A DNA stretch of 64,000 bases from Methanotrichaceae archaeon (lineage in GTDB: Archaea > Halobacteriota > Methanosarcinia > Methanotrichales > Methanotrichaceae): NCBI GenBank assembly GCA_013178225.1, contig JABLXE010000001.1, forward strand, positions 248,001 to 312,000, given 5' to 3'. Made by a program: the position numbers and the translations under genes. The notes beneath the pieces are model-generated. The model saw only the letters and a program-made list of their open reading frames with translations. It searched no databases and was not told where the DNA came from. This document shows positions 16,952-26,550 of this stretch, in pieces. Position 1 is the first letter of the stretch. The number at the start of each line of letters is the position of its first letter.

Positions 16952-17815
16952 TCAGGTCGCCTGAGGGTCCTGCCCGCTCAACCCGGGAGACCAGAGATAG
17001 AAGTACAGTTCACAGATCTCCTCAAACCCCATCCGTAAATACACATTTTTTCCCAGGTCCGAGGAACAGATGATGGCCGTCGAATAACCGCGAGCCCGAG
17101 CATCACGAAGGGCCCTCAGAGCTACAGCCGTCCCAATTCCCAACCTCCGATAATCTGCAACCGTTGCCACATTGGCCAGCATTGCGGCATCAGATCCCAG
17201 GAATATGGATGACGTGGCCAGAGGCTTTCCGTCCAGATAGGCCAGATAGTGATGCCAGGCCCGGTCCTCTCCCAGCCCCAGGGAGGCGTTCAGCCGGAAC
17301 CAGGTGTTCGCAGCCGACTCCGGAAACTCGTACACCGAAGTCATGATCCGGCTCCAGATCTTCAGGGCATCCAGGTCCCTGACTTCCTCGATTGCCAGAC
17401 CGCTCTGCACCGAAGACTGCCGGTCACCACAGTCCTGATCGTCCTTCAGAGCTGAAAGGCTTGCGGCCATTCCTGCGGTTATGCCACCCAGAACAAATCC
17501 TCTGGAGAGCAGACGCTCTCCCAGATCTGACGGTCGAGTGCAGGGAGTCGTGTACCAGCCCAAAGACGTATTTTTCTGCCTGGCCAATGAAATGAGATAA
17601 TCGATCCTGCGGTCAGCTTTCTCGGGCTCCATTCGGGCCTTCAAAACCACGTTGAAAATTGGAAAAGGATCTGCGCAGCCGATCCGGCAGATCTCTCTAT
17701 CCTCATGAACCTCCAGCTCAGCCCAGGCCCTCCAGGCCAGGCAGCCCTGAACTGCGGTCTCATCGAGTACCTGGATTAATTCACGCTGGGAAAAAGAGAA
17801 TGAGGGAACGCTCAT
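16952..17815 (-). CDS. GNAT-family acetyltransferase
   Basis: 287 aa. The C-terminal half holds the acetyl-CoA-binding core: VATVADYRRLGIGTAVALRA followed by AIICSSDLGKNVYLRMGF. The N-terminal half is a second, weaker GNAT-like or partner domain. The ATG overlaps the ftr stop by one base (TAATG at 17817-17813), so it is the last gene of the porCDAB-purO-ftr cluster. Target unknown; an upstream frame extension to 17908 lies within ftr and is not needed. Confidence 0.75.
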   Translation of the reverse strand: MSVPSFSFSQRELIQVLDETAVQGCLAWRAWAELEVHEDREICRIGCADPFPIFNVVLKARMEPEKADRRIDYLISLARQKNTSLGWYTTPCTRPSDLGERLLSRGFVLGGITAGMAASLSALKDDQDCGDRQSSVQSGLAIEEVRDLDALKIWSRIMTSVYEFPESAANTWFRLNASLGLGEDRAWHHYLAYLDGKPLATSSIFLGSDAAMLANVATVADYRRLGIGTAVALRALRDARARGYSTAIICSSDLGKNVYLRMGFEEICELYFYLWSPGLSGQDPQAT

Positions 17816-18705
17816 TACTCCAGGATCTGCTGCAGTGGAAACTGATGCTGACCCAGCTTGCCCTCGTAGTTGGCAGCGGATATCTTCAGCACGCCGGGCA
17901 CCTGACATGCGGCCCGGATTCCGGCCCTCATGGCCTCTTTTACTGCATCGTAGCTCACTCCGTTGACCACAATCTCATAGACCGCCGAGACATCTTCGGC
18001 CAGGGTGCAGACCCCGTCCTCCCGCAGACACGTGCAGAAGGCGGCATTGGTTGAGGCCTTCAAGAACTTGTACTTGGAGCCCACCTTGGAGCCGCTTGAG
18101 ACCACGCCTCCGGGGAAGGGTGTAATCGAGCCCTTGAGCTTGCCGATGGCATTCACCGTCGCTTCGGCCGCGGTCAGAGCTGCCATCTGGTTTTGGCCCA
18201 GAATCAGGAAGTTTCCTCCGGCCACCCCGTCCACAGCTCCAAAGGACTGCTCCACTATGAACTGCCCGGACATGATGGGGATCTTCCATACCGTCCGTCC
18301 GTAAAGCTCCTCCGTCTTCTGGTAGCCGTCGCCGAAGAAGCTCAGCTTCTTGCCGCTGTCAAACTGCTTCTCGGCTTCAGGGAGGCCGCTGTAGGCAGCG
18401 GCTGTGGGAGCGGTGAGGACGCACTGCCCCAGGCGGAACAGCAGCGAGGTCTCAAGATTCTTGTAGCTCATGTTGCAGATCTGAATGTAGACCCCTGGCC
18501 GTCCGTCAGGCGTTTCCTCTCCACCAGCAACGCACTCAATCCCGGCCTCCGCCGGGCAACCTATGACCGAGGTCCCAAAGCCGGTGGCCTCACGCGCCGC
18601 CTCCAGAGCCCAGCGCTCGGTAACAGCCGTGATCAATACCCTGGCCACCTTTATGGGAAATCCTTCGGCAAAGGTATCCTCAATCTCTACCCCATTGATC
18701 TTCAT
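17815..18705 (-). CDS. ftr: formylmethanofuran--tetrahydromethanopterin formyltransferase
   Basis: 296 aa starting MKINGVEIEDTFAEGFPIK, the family N-terminus; GGGGA lies upstream. Further landmarks are ATGFGTSVIGCPAEAGIE, GRPGVYIQI, GQCVLTAPTAAAYSGLPEAE and ITPFPGGVVSSGSKVGSKYK. Ftr moves the formyl group between methanofuran and H4MPT (cytoplasmic, second step of CO2 reduction, or reversed in methyl oxidation). In an acetate-using methanogen it would serve anabolic one-carbon flow. It sits between purO and a GNAT gene. Confidence 0.95.
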   Translation of the reverse strand: MKINGVEIEDTFAEGFPIKVARVLITAVTERWALEAAREATGFGTSVIGCPAEAGIECVAGGEETPDGRPGVYIQICNMSYKNLETSLLFRLGQCVLTAPTAAAYSGLPEAEKQFDSGKKLSFFGDGYQKTEELYGRTVWKIPIMSGQFIVEQSFGAVDGVAGGNFLILGQNQMAALTAAEATVNAIGKLKGSITPFPGGVVSSGSKVGSKYKFLKASTNAAFCTCLREDGVCTLAEDVSAVYEIVVNGVSYDAVKEAMRAGIRAACQVPGVLKISAANYEGKLGQHQFPLQQILE

Positions 18706-18725
18706 TTTCCAGTTCCCCAGTTTAG

Positions 18726-19331
18726 TCAATCCGGATTGTAAACCGCCAGCCCAAAATCCGTGCCCTGGCGGTTCATCTGGGCCGCTGCGGCACAGACCGG
18801 CCTCTCAAAAGACAGGCCGAAGGCGGCCTTGGCAATTTCTTCCGCGCCCTCACCCGAAAACGAGAGCGGCGAGAAATCGACCTTCTCGTAGGTGGCCACC
18901 ATCAGAGCCCGGTCTTGCACCAGGCCGAACTCTTCCACCCGGAACGCCTCCCGTCTGGCAATCCCCAGCCAGGCGCGATCGCCGCGAACCACACCGGCGA
19001 TCCTTGGCGTGTCCAGCTCATCCCTCTCGTAGCCGTAGGCCACCAGGCTCAGGCCGATTGCATCCAGAGGCCTCTGCCCGTCCCCAATCTTCTCCGCGAT
19101 CATGTCCGCCTGGGTGCCGTTGGCCACCACGGCCACATCTCCTGAAACCCGGATGCAGTTGTAGGCGATGTAAGGATTCCGGGCCAGGTCGGCGGGATTC
19201 AGGGGAGAGACCAGAATGCTTTTTCCCCTGATCTCAGCCCTGCGGTTGGGAAAAGAGCGGGAGGAGACTCTGTAGGCCACAAAGGGCCTGCCATCGCTCC
19301 TGCCCACGACTACTATCCGGCCCACGTACAT
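18726..19331 (-). CDS. purO: IMP cyclohydrolase, archaeal PurO
   Basis: 201 aa. MYVGRIVVVGRSDGRPFVAYRV followed by SSRSFPNRRAE matches PurO, which closes the ring of FAICAR to make IMP, the last step of purine synthesis. Starts at the ATG two codons inside the longest frame and overlaps the porB stop. Location between pyruvate synthase and Ftr ties purine one-carbon chemistry to the same transcript. Confidence 0.9.
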   Translation of the reverse strand: MYVGRIVVVGRSDGRPFVAYRVSSRSFPNRRAEIRGKSILVSPLNPADLARNPYIAYNCIRVSGDVAVVANGTQADMIAEKIGDGQRPLDAIGLSLVAYGYERDELDTPRIAGVVRGDRAWLGIARREAFRVEEFGLVQDRALMVATYEKVDFSPLSFSGEGAEEIAKAAFGLSFERPVCAAAAQMNRQGTDFGLAVYNPD

Positions 19332-19333
19332 GC

Positions 19334-20209
19334 TCAATCGACCAGCTGATACTTGGCGATGTTGGCATCGGCCATGTCCTGGATCTGCTTCAGAATGGCT
19401 GCGCCATCCGGCCTCTTGAAGAGGTGTCTGTAGCGACCCTGGGTCTTCAGGTATTCATCTACCGGCTTTAGCATGCGGATCTTCTTGACCTCAGTGACCT
19501 CGCCGTTGACCCATTCCACCAGCGGCCAAAGCCCGGTCTCGACGGCCAGCCGGGATATCTCGACCATAATTCCGGCTTCAAAGGTCCAGCCGGTGATGCA
19601 GGGAGCATTGACCTGAATGTAGGAGGGGCCGTTCACCTGCAGGGCTCTCTTCACCTTTCGTCGCAGGTCCACCGGATAGGCTATCGAGGCGGTGGCCACG
19701 TAGGGAACCCTGTGGGCAATGGCTATGGCCGGCATGTCCTTCTTGGGCCGGGGATTGCCCAGGCTCTCTTTTCCCCAGGGCGTGGTGGTGGTGTTTGCGC
19801 AAAAGGGCGTGGATCCGCTGCGCTGCACGCCGGTGTTCATATAGGCCTCGTTGTCGTAGCACACGTACAGGATCTTGTGCCCGCGCTCGAACATTCCGGA
19901 GTTGGAGCCCATGCCGATATCAAAGGTGGACCCGTCGCCGCCAATCACTATTACATTGGTGTCATGGCCTCGACGCTTGACCATCAATTCTACTCCCGAG
20001 GCCACCGCCGCAGGGTTCTCGAAGAGAGAATGAATCCAGGGAACGCACCAGGCGCTCTCCGGGAAGGGGGTGGTGGTCACCTCCAGACAGCCGGTGGGCG
20101 ACGCCACGATGGTGTTAGGGCCGGCAGCATCCAGGACCAGCTTGATGGTCGTGGGCATGGCACACCCTGCACAGGCCCTGTGTCCAGGAGCCAGCAAAGA
20201 TTTCTCCAT
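19334..20209 (-). CDS. porB: pyruvate synthase (pyruvate:ferredoxin oxidoreductase) beta subunit
   Basis: 291 aa. The TPP-binding subunit: CAGCAMP near the N-terminus supplies Fe-S ligand cysteines and IGGDGSTFDIGMGSNSGM is the TPP/Mg motif (GDG...). Later Cys residues at PFCANTTTTP complete the cluster. In methanogens the enzyme carboxylates acetyl-CoA to pyruvate with reduced ferredoxin. Ten bases after porA. Confidence 0.94.
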   Translation of the reverse strand: MEKSLLAPGHRACAGCAMPTTIKLVLDAAGPNTIVASPTGCLEVTTTPFPESAWCVPWIHSLFENPAAVASGVELMVKRRGHDTNVIVIGGDGSTFDIGMGSNSGMFERGHKILYVCYDNEAYMNTGVQRSGSTPFCANTTTTPWGKESLGNPRPKKDMPAIAIAHRVPYVATASIAYPVDLRRKVKRALQVNGPSYIQVNAPCITGWTFEAGIMVEISRLAVETGLWPLVEWVNGEVTEVKKIRMLKPVDEYLKTQGRYRHLFKRPDGAAILKQIQDMADANIAKYQLVD

Positions 20210-20219
20210 CTAAATCCTC

Positions 20220-21449
20220 CTAAAGTATCTCCTTTCGAAGAGTCAGGAACTCGAACTCCGATTCGATGCCAGCACGCGCAGCTTCTGCCTTTTGCACCAG
20301 CCGTTCTATGTCGTGGATAGTTATGTCCCGTCCGCCAAGCCCTGCGGAAAAGCCGACGATGGGCATACGCAGATTGCTGTTATAGAACGCAGCCTTGAGA
20401 TCGGTGGTGAGCCCGGCTTCGTATCCCACTGACACGTCCTTCTCTAAAACGGCGATCACCTGGGCATTCTTTAGGGCATCCTTCAAGGCCTTGACCGGGA
20501 AGGGACGGTAGCTTCTGATCTTGACCAGGCCGACCCGCTTTCCGGCGGCCCTCATTTGATCTATAGCGTCCTTTATGGTTCCAACCACCGAGCCCATGGC
20601 GATAATTATCACCTCGGCATCATCGGTGCGGTAAGTATCGATCAATCCGCCGTAGTATCTTCCGAAGATCTCCTGGAACTCGGATGCCGCCTTCTCGATC
20701 TTGGCCATCGATTTAACCATGGCCTCGCACTGCTGATAGCGGAACTCGGTATAGGTGGAGGGATCGGCGAAGGCTCCGAAGGTATAGGGATTGGCAGGGT
20801 CCAGGATGTGCTCGGGTCTGTAGGGCGGCAGGAAGGACCGGACTCTCTCTTTGTCCAGCAGCTCCACCGGCTCGTAGACGTGAGTGAGGATGAATCCGTC
20901 CATGCACACCATCACCGGAGTTCTGATATCCAGGTCTTCGGCGATCTTGTAGGCTTGCGGTGTTGCATCCATCGCTTCCTGGACGTTCTCGACGTACAGC
21001 TGAATCCAGCCCACGTCTCGGGCCCCGATGGAGTCCTGGTGGTCGTTCCAGATGTTGAGCGGGGCCCCCATGGCCCGGTTGGCCACCGTCATCACCACGG
21101 GCAGCCTCATGCCCGAGACGTTGTAGAGCACCTCGTACATCAGCGCCAAACCCTGGCTGGTGGTCGAGGAGTAGGACCGGCCTCCCATGGCGCTGGAGCC
21201 TACCAGCACCGACAAGGCCGAAAACTCAGAGTCAACAGTTAGAAATTCGGCATCAGTAGCACCATCTGCCACCATCTGCGACAGATGCTCGACAATATGA
21301 GTTTGGGGAGTTATGGGATAGGCAGAGATCACATCGGGCATGCTGCACATCACGGCATGAGCAACTGCATAGGACCCCTCAACCACCCTCATACTGGCGG
21401 CCCTCTTTTGAGGATCTTTTTGAATTGGCGGGGACATCTTCTGGCTCAT
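20220..21449 (-). CDS. porA: pyruvate synthase alpha subunit
   Basis: 409 aa. Opens the pyrimidine-binding domain with VISAYPITPQTHIVEHLS and TVDSEFSALSVLVGSSAMGG, followed by TSQGLALMYEVL and the C-terminal transketolase-like domain ending in ITIHDIERLVQKAEA. AGGAGG lies eight bases before the ATG. Forms the catalytic heterotetramer with PorB, C and D. Confidence 0.94.
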   Translation of the reverse strand: MSQKMSPPIQKDPQKRAASMRVVEGSYAVAHAVMCSMPDVISAYPITPQTHIVEHLSQMVADGATDAEFLTVDSEFSALSVLVGSSAMGGRSYSSTTSQGLALMYEVLYNVSGMRLPVVMTVANRAMGAPLNIWNDHQDSIGARDVGWIQLYVENVQEAMDATPQAYKIAEDLDIRTPVMVCMDGFILTHVYEPVELLDKERVRSFLPPYRPEHILDPANPYTFGAFADPSTYTEFRYQQCEAMVKSMAKIEKAASEFQEIFGRYYGGLIDTYRTDDAEVIIIAMGSVVGTIKDAIDQMRAAGKRVGLVKIRSYRPFPVKALKDALKNAQVIAVLEKDVSVGYEAGLTTDLKAAFYNSNLRMPIVGFSAGLGGRDITIHDIERLVQKAEAARAGIESEFEFLTLRKEIL

Positions 21450-21461
21450 TGTTGCTTCCTC

Positions 21462-21719
21462 CTACTTTTCCTCCAGGACCATCTCAATAGCCTTTCGCGG
21501 ACACTCGTGCGCGCAGACGCTGCAGCCCTTGCAGTAATCCAGATCGGGAACGAAGAGGCCCTCTACCTGATGAATGCAGCCCTCCGGACAGTAAATCTCG
21601 CACAGGCTGCATTTGATGCATTTTTCATGGTGGACTACCGGCACAAACGTCCGCCAAGCCCCGGTTTTTGTAATCCTGGTGCTGCACGGATCAACCAGCT
21701 TGCCTGCCTTAACTTCCAT
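21462..21719 (-). CDS. porD: pyruvate synthase delta subunit (2[4Fe-4S] ferredoxin)
   Basis: 85 aa. Two classical clusters, CIKCSLCEIYCPEGC and CKGCSVCAHECPRKA, carry electrons between ferredoxin and the PorB cluster. Its start overlaps the porC stop by one base. Confidence 0.94.
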   Translation of the reverse strand: MEVKAGKLVDPCSTRITKTGAWRTFVPVVHHEKCIKCSLCEIYCPEGCIHQVEGLFVPDLDYCKGCSVCAHECPRKAIEMVLEEK

Positions 21720-22255
21720 TAAGAAACCCTCTCATAAGCGGTCTTTATGGCTTCAAGGTTCTTTCTTCCCAAATCACCCTTGAAGCGCTCCGAAATAGCC
21801 TTGTTCAAGCTCTCCAGTCCGACCTCCCGGCTCGCTCCGCAAAAGGCCCCCAGCATAGTGGTGTTCACGATGGGCCTACCCAGTATCTCCATGGCGATCT
21901 TGGTGGCATCGATGGTTATGATCTCGGCCTGGGTTTTGAGCTTGAGCTTCTCTTTGGGTCGATCGGTATTGATGATTATCTTGCCTTCCGGCTTTAGGCC
22001 GCTGGCTACGTCAACTACATCCAGAAGCGTGACATCCTGAACGATCACGTAATCCGGTTCATATATCTGGCTTCTAATCCTGATCGGCTCTTTCGCAATC
22101 CTGGCAAAGGCCATAACAGGAGCCCCTCTGCGCTCCACACCAAAAGCAGGGAACGCCTGGGAGAACTTCTGGTCTTCAAAAGCCGCAACGGCTATAAGTT
22201 CGGCCGCAGTAACAGATCCCTGACCGCCACGACCGTGCAATCGAATCTCCTTCAA
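21719..22255 (-). CDS. porC: pyruvate synthase gamma subunit
   Basis: 178 aa beginning [20 protein letters not shown], the hallmark of the gamma domain that closes the CoA-binding region. Start is TTG with GGAGG seven bases upstream. First gene of the operon; a TATA-like CTTATTAAATTG (about 22323-22334) would give a leader of about 45 nt. Confidence 0.93.
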   Translation of the reverse strand: MKEIRLHGRGGQGSVTAAELIAVAAFEDQKFSQAFPAFGVERRGAPVMAFARIAKEPIRIRSQIYEPDYVIVQDVTLLDVVDVASGLKPEGKIIINTDRPKEKLKLKTQAEIITIDATKIAMEILGRPIVNTTMLGAFCGASREVGLESLNKAISERFKGDLGRKNLEAIKTAYERVS

Positions 22256-22383
22256 CAGGCTGACCTCCTCTTCGCCTTCGAGAGGCTAGCAGAAGATATA
22301 GCTCTTTCGGAGCCGCGGCACAATTTAATAAGTGAGGCATAGGATTCATATTGCCAGAAGACATTACCACCAGATGGTTAAAA

Positions 22384-23070
22384 ATGGAAAACAAAAACGA
22401 GCTGCTTCTCGCCATCAAGGAGGCGAAGAAGAACCTGCGGGAGGGAATAGATTTCCGCGTTGCTGATATGCTGGCAGCCTTTGAGGGCATTGCACCATTC
22501 CTCGACCGGGAGACGGTCATGAATATGAAATGCCGGGGCTGTGACAGCTATGCTGAATCGTTCTTCCCCCTCTCCAATGATTTCCATGCTGTGGAGACAG
22601 AGGAATACTGTCACTGCAAAAAGCTGTCCCACAAGAACCTCAGCCTCCTGAAGATCGTGGCCTGCGAGAGCTATTCGCAGGAGGGCCAAGCCGAGCTCTT
22701 GAAGATGGCCAATACGGTCTTGGAAGAGGATCTCAAGCCCGCCTTCGCCGAGAGAAAACTGTACGACAGGAACTCATTTGCCAATTACAGCGTGGATTTC
22801 CGGATCAAATCCAAGGCGGGCAGGGTATGCATCGGGCTTGGCCATAGCCGGAAAGGCCAGTTTGAAGAGGGGGGAATCAGGCTGTACCTGCTGAGAAGGC
22901 TGGACCCGGGCTTCGGACCCGAGCCATCTGAGAAGATCTCTTCTGCCATTGTTGAGGAGCGCCTGATGATCGTGGTTGAGGCCGGCGTTCAGACCAGGAG
23001 GATGCTGGATATCGACTACGTGCTGGAGTGGATCGCCCAAAAACGAAAGATGGATATAGTATATCTTTAG
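22384..23070 (+). CDS. hypothetical protein
   Basis: 228 aa, soluble. A cysteine-rich patch near residues 50-80 (MKCRGCDSYAES then EEYCHCKKL) could bind metal. The C-terminal half is alpha/beta with MLDIDYVLEWIAQKRK near the end. I do not recognise the family. ATG 22384 is preferred; an in-frame TTG at 22351 is possible. The TATA-like TTTAATAAG at 22325-22333 overlaps the porC promoter on the other strand. Confidence 0.6.
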   Translation: MENKNELLLAIKEAKKNLREGIDFRVADMLAAFEGIAPFLDRETVMNMKCRGCDSYAESFFPLSNDFHAVETEEYCHCKKLSHKNLSLLKIVACESYSQEGQAELLKMANTVLEEDLKPAFAERKLYDRNSFANYSVDFRIKSKAGRVCIGLGHSRKGQFEEGGIRLYLLRRLDPGFGPEPSEKISSAIVEERLMIVVEAGVQTRRMLDIDYVLEWIAQKRKMDIVYL

Positions 23071-23110
23071 CTTTATTTTGGCTTTAACAAATGATTTCAT
23101 AGTTTAAAGG

Positions 23111-24931
23111 ATGTTTATTGCAATGGCGCAACAAATAGTGCCAGATACCAGCGTGGTAATTGACGGCAGGATCTCTGCCAAGGTCCGGTCAGGAGAGCTG
23201 GCCGGAAAACGCATCGTCATTCCTGAGGCAGTCGTGGCGGAGCTTGAGGCCCAGGCCAACCACGGAAGAGATACCGGAATCAAAGGCCTGGAAGAGCTGA
23301 GAAGGCTCTCGGAGATGGCCAAGACCGGCAAGATCGAGCTGGAATATGTAGGGATCAGGCCCAACCTGGACCAGATCAAGCTGGCGGGAGGCGGCGAAAT
23401 CGACGCCATGATCAGGGACGTGGCCCTGGAGCTTGGAGCCTCCTTCATGACCAGCGACAGTGTGCAGTTCAGAGTCGCAGAGGCGATGGGGCTGAAGGTC
23501 GAGTACGTTCGACCGCAGCGAGAGGCCATAAAGCCGCTGTCTCTTGAGAAGTATTTCACCGAGGATACCCTCTCCGTTCACCTAAAAGAAGGAGCCGCCC
23601 CCATGGCCAAGCGCGGCAAAGTTGGGGACTTCAACCTGGTGCGACTGAGCGAGCGGCCGCTCTCGGACCGGGAGCTGCGAGACCTGTCTCGTGAGATCTA
23701 CGAGAGGGCAAAAGCCGACCCAGAGGGCTACGTGGAGATGGAGAAGATGGGTGCCGCGGTGATTCAGCTCGGCCCCATGAGGATTGCCATTGCCAAGCCG
23801 CCCTTCTCGGACGGACACGAGATCACCGCCGTTAGGCCGGTGGCCAAGGTGGACCTGGACTCTTACCGGCATGCCACCGAGCTGAAGGCCCGGCTGCGAG
23901 AAGGACAGCGGGGGATCCTGATATCCGGGCCGCCGGGCTCTGGGAAGTCCACCTTTGCCGCCGGAGTTGCGGAATACCTGCTCAAGTGCAATTACGTGGT
24001 GAAGACTCTGGAGTCGCCGCGCGACCTGCAGGTTCCGGCGGAGATCACCCAGTACGGGCCGCTGGAGGGGAGCATGGAGGCCTCTGCCGATATACTGCTG
24101 CTGGTCCGGCCCGACTACACCATCTACGACGAGGTGCGAAAGACCAAGGACTTCCAGGTCTTTGCCGATATGAGACTCGCAGGTGTTGGCATGATAGGCG
24201 TGGTTCACGCCAACAAGCCCATCGATGCCCTGCAGAGAGTCCTGGGCCGGGTGGATCTGGGCATGATACCCCAGGTAATCGACACCGTGGTCTTCATTGA
24301 AAAGGGCGAGGTCATGAAGGTGCACGACGTGGAGTTCACGGTCAAGGTCCCAACCGGCATGATAGAGGAGGACCTGGCCCGTCCGGTGATAGTGGTCAAG
24401 GACTTCGAGAGCGGAGCTGCCGAGTACGAGATGTACACCTACGGCGACGAGATCGTGGTCATGCCGGTCACCAAGGCCGGCAAGAAACCCTCGTGGAAGC
24501 TGGCCTCGCGCGAGATAGAGAAAGAGATATCTCACCACGTGCGGGGTCCCTTTGAGGTCGAGATGGTAACCGACTCTTCCGCAGTGGTGCGCGTTCCCCA
24601 GCAGGAAGCGGCCAAGGTGATCGGCAAGTCCGGAAAACGGATTGAGCAGATCGAGAGGGCGCTGGGTATGCACCTGGACGTGAGGTCAAGAGAAGAGGCG
24701 GAAAAGGTGGTTCCCCGGCTGGAGGAGACCGCCAAGCACCTCATCATCTGGCTGGAGGGCTGTTCCGGAGAGCTGGTGGAGGTTCTGGTCGGAAATGAGC
24801 CCGTATTCACGGCCACCGTCGGCCGCCGGGGAGACATCCGCATAGCCAAGTCCTCGGAGATGGCCAAAAACATCCGGAAAAAGCTCAAAGCCGGTGAGGA
24901 GATCGTGGTTCGGAGCGCAGGACAGGACTGA
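23111..24931 (+). CDS. PIN-domain/ATPase/KH protein, PINA-like
   Basis: 606 aa with three parts. A PIN nuclease domain at 1-150 (PDTSVVIDGRIS, then IVIPEAVVAELE, then EIDAMIRDVA and TSDSVQ supplying acidic residues); a PilT/VirB11-like ATPase at about 250-420 (Walker A ISGPPGSGKSTFAAG, Walker B-like DYTIYDEVR, VVHANKPIDAL); and a KH domain near 490-540 (VPQQEAAKVIGKSGKRIEQI). Matches archaeal PINA, a hexameric ATPase linked to Holliday-junction processing in Sulfolobus. The start could be at M5. Confidence 0.88.
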   Translation: MFIAMAQQIVPDTSVVIDGRISAKVRSGELAGKRIVIPEAVVAELEAQANHGRDTGIKGLEELRRLSEMAKTGKIELEYVGIRPNLDQIKLAGGGEIDAMIRDVALELGASFMTSDSVQFRVAEAMGLKVEYVRPQREAIKPLSLEKYFTEDTLSVHLKEGAAPMAKRGKVGDFNLVRLSERPLSDRELRDLSREIYERAKADPEGYVEMEKMGAAVIQLGPMRIAIAKPPFSDGHEITAVRPVAKVDLDSYRHATELKARLREGQRGILISGPPGSGKSTFAAGVAEYLLKCNYVVKTLESPRDLQVPAEITQYGPLEGSMEASADILLLVRPDYTIYDEVRKTKDFQVFADMRLAGVGMIGVVHANKPIDALQRVLGRVDLGMIPQVIDTVVFIEKGEVMKVHDVEFTVKVPTGMIEEDLARPVIVVKDFESGAAEYEMYTYGDEIVVMPVTKAGKKPSWKLASREIEKEISHHVRGPFEVEMVTDSSAVVRVPQQEAAKVIGKSGKRIEQIERALGMHLDVRSREEAEKVVPRLEETAKHLIIWLEGCSGELVEVLVGNEPVFTATVGRRGDIRIAKSSEMAKNIRKKLKAGEEIVVRSAGQD

Positions 24932-24967
24932 AGATCCACCCGATCTAATACAACGCTCCTATTTTCT

Positions 24968-25786
24968 TCAGATTCCAAGCGCCAGGCGCAGCGTGTTGCG
25001 AACGGCTGGTGCCAGGCCCAGTACGATCAGGGCCAGCTTGATCAAATTTTTGAGAGATCTGTCCTGCAGCGACCTGTCCACCATGCTCAAGACCGGGAGA
25101 AGTATTACCAGCTTGAGGGGGTACATTACGCCAGCGGTTCCGAAGAGATCGATCAGATAGGTCGGAACCACATGTTTTTCGTAATAGCCGAACCAGTCCA
25201 CGCCGATGTAGGTCGAGCTGGCATCGAGCATGTGCGCATACAGGATCATCAGATTGTAGCGGTTGTCCAGAAATCCGAGCCAGGGCACTATGGTCCTGAG
25301 AAGATATATTCCAGCAGTCCAGGCGGACCCCAGCAGGAAGACCGCTCCGACCACCCAGAGATTCTGGACACCCAGCGGAGAGAGAACCGCCAGGTTGAGC
25401 ATGAACCACAGCAGGCCGAAGGCTGCATAGGCCCGGTAGTACTCTTCCCTAAAAATCCACCGGCAAAGCAGCAGGACGGAGATGGTGACCACGAAGACCA
25501 GGATGTAGATCAGCGGCGTTATCAACAGGTACTTCCAGGGTGCCGCCAAGAGATCGGCATCCTCTATCACCCTCAGGCTGGACCCGGCCAGGATGTAGGG
25601 GATGGTGCAGGTTATCAGCTGCTCATCAATCCTCAGGCCCAGTCGCGGAAATACCCGCAAGAGGCCCAAAATGGCCAGCCCTAAGATTAGAGCCCAGGCA
25701 GCGGTGTTCACCGGATTGTAGCCGCTATCATTTATGACGGGCAGGACGATATATCGATACAGTTCAGAATCCAGTATCCACGCCAT
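24968..25786 (-). CDS. DUF63 family membrane protein
   Basis: 272 aa with about seven hydrophobic helices, starting MAWILDSELYRYIVLPVIND. Motifs such as YAHMLDASSTYIGVDWFGYY and EKHVVPTYLIDLFGTAGVMY are typical of archaeal DUF63 proteins. Function unknown. The frame is open to 26089, but those extra 101 codons overlap the proteasome gene and its promoter, so the start is set at 25786. Confidence 0.8.
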   Translation of the reverse strand: MAWILDSELYRYIVLPVINDSGYNPVNTAAWALILGLAILGLLRVFPRLGLRIDEQLITCTIPYILAGSSLRVIEDADLLAAPWKYLLITPLIYILVFVVTISVLLLCRWIFREEYYRAYAAFGLLWFMLNLAVLSPLGVQNLWVVGAVFLLGSAWTAGIYLLRTIVPWLGFLDNRYNLMILYAHMLDASSTYIGVDWFGYYEKHVVPTYLIDLFGTAGVMYPLKLVILLPVLSMVDRSLQDRSLKNLIKLALIVLGLAPAVRNTLRLALGI

Positions 25787-25846
25787 GATATCAAGCCCTG
25801 ATCCTCGGCTATTTTCAGCGTTGGTATAAGACGCCGTCGGCGGAAA

Positions 25847-25857
25847 GTATTTATATC
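25847..25857 (+). promoter_or_regulatory. TATA element of proteasome beta gene
   Basis: GTATTTATATC stands 53-63 bp before the ATG, giving a leader of about 30-35 nt that includes the Shine-Dalgarno GAGGTAATT. Confidence 0.4.
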
Positions 25858-25909
25858 GTCGAGGGAAATGAGAATTTACCAGTTTTCTAATTTTAGTTGA
25901 GGTAATTAG

Positions 25910-26530
25910 ATGGTCGAGGTGTTCAAAGGTACGACTACGGTAGGTGTACTCTGCGATGGAGGTGTAGTCCTCGCATCGGAGAGCCGTGCTACCATGGGCA
26001 ACTTCATTGCCAGCAGCGCCGCCAAGAAGATCTATCAGGTGGATGATCTGGTGGGGCTTACCACCGCAGGAGTGGTGGGCGATGCCCAATCGCTGGTCCG
26101 GATGATTCAGGTCGAGGCCAGACTTTATAAGATGCAGCGAGGTGAGCCCATGACCGTCAAGGCCATAACATCATTGCTTTCTAACGTGCTGGGGTCCAGG
26201 CGCTATTTCCCGTTCATGGTTCAGCTTATCCTGGGCGGAGTTGACCGATACGGTCCCAAGATCTATTCGCTTGACGCGCTCGGCGGCCAGATCGAGGAGC
26301 GAAAGATCGTCTCCACCGGATCAGGCTCGCCCGTTGCCTATGGAGTTTTGGAGGCCATGTACAAGCCCGGCATCAGCGTTGAGGACGGCACGGTGCTGGC
26401 GGCAAGAGCCATTCACAATGCCATGAAAAGAGATTCTGCTTCTGGTGATAAAATTGAGCTGGTCCGCATCACCGATAAATACGAGCCGGTGGGCGACCAA
26501 GAGTTACAGGAAATAATGAAACTTCTTTAA
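25910..26530 (+). CDS. psmB: 20S proteasome beta subunit
   Basis: 206 aa. A seven-residue propeptide (MVEVFKG) precedes the catalytic Thr of [20 protein letters not shown], and autolysis would expose it. [11 protein letters not shown] supplies the active-site lysine. Beta rings form the proteolytic chamber of the archaeal proteasome. Followed at 20 bp by aCPSF1, so protein and RNA turnover genes share a transcript unit. Confidence 0.95.
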   Translation: MVEVFKGTTTVGVLCDGGVVLASESRATMGNFIASSAAKKIYQVDDLVGLTTAGVVGDAQSLVRMIQVEARLYKMQRGEPMTVKAITSLLSNVLGSRRYFPFMVQLILGGVDRYGPKIYSLDALGGQIEERKIVSTGSGSPVAYGVLEAMYKPGISVEDGTVLAARAIHNAMKRDSASGDKIELVRITDKYEPVGDQELQEIMKLL

Positions 26531-26550
26531 TCTTTTTTGGGTGTGTTCAT

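Noticed and set aside
23582-24673. A 363-codon reverse-strand frame opposite the PINA-like gene
   Set aside because: Antisense shadow with His/Leu-rich composition and no start signals.
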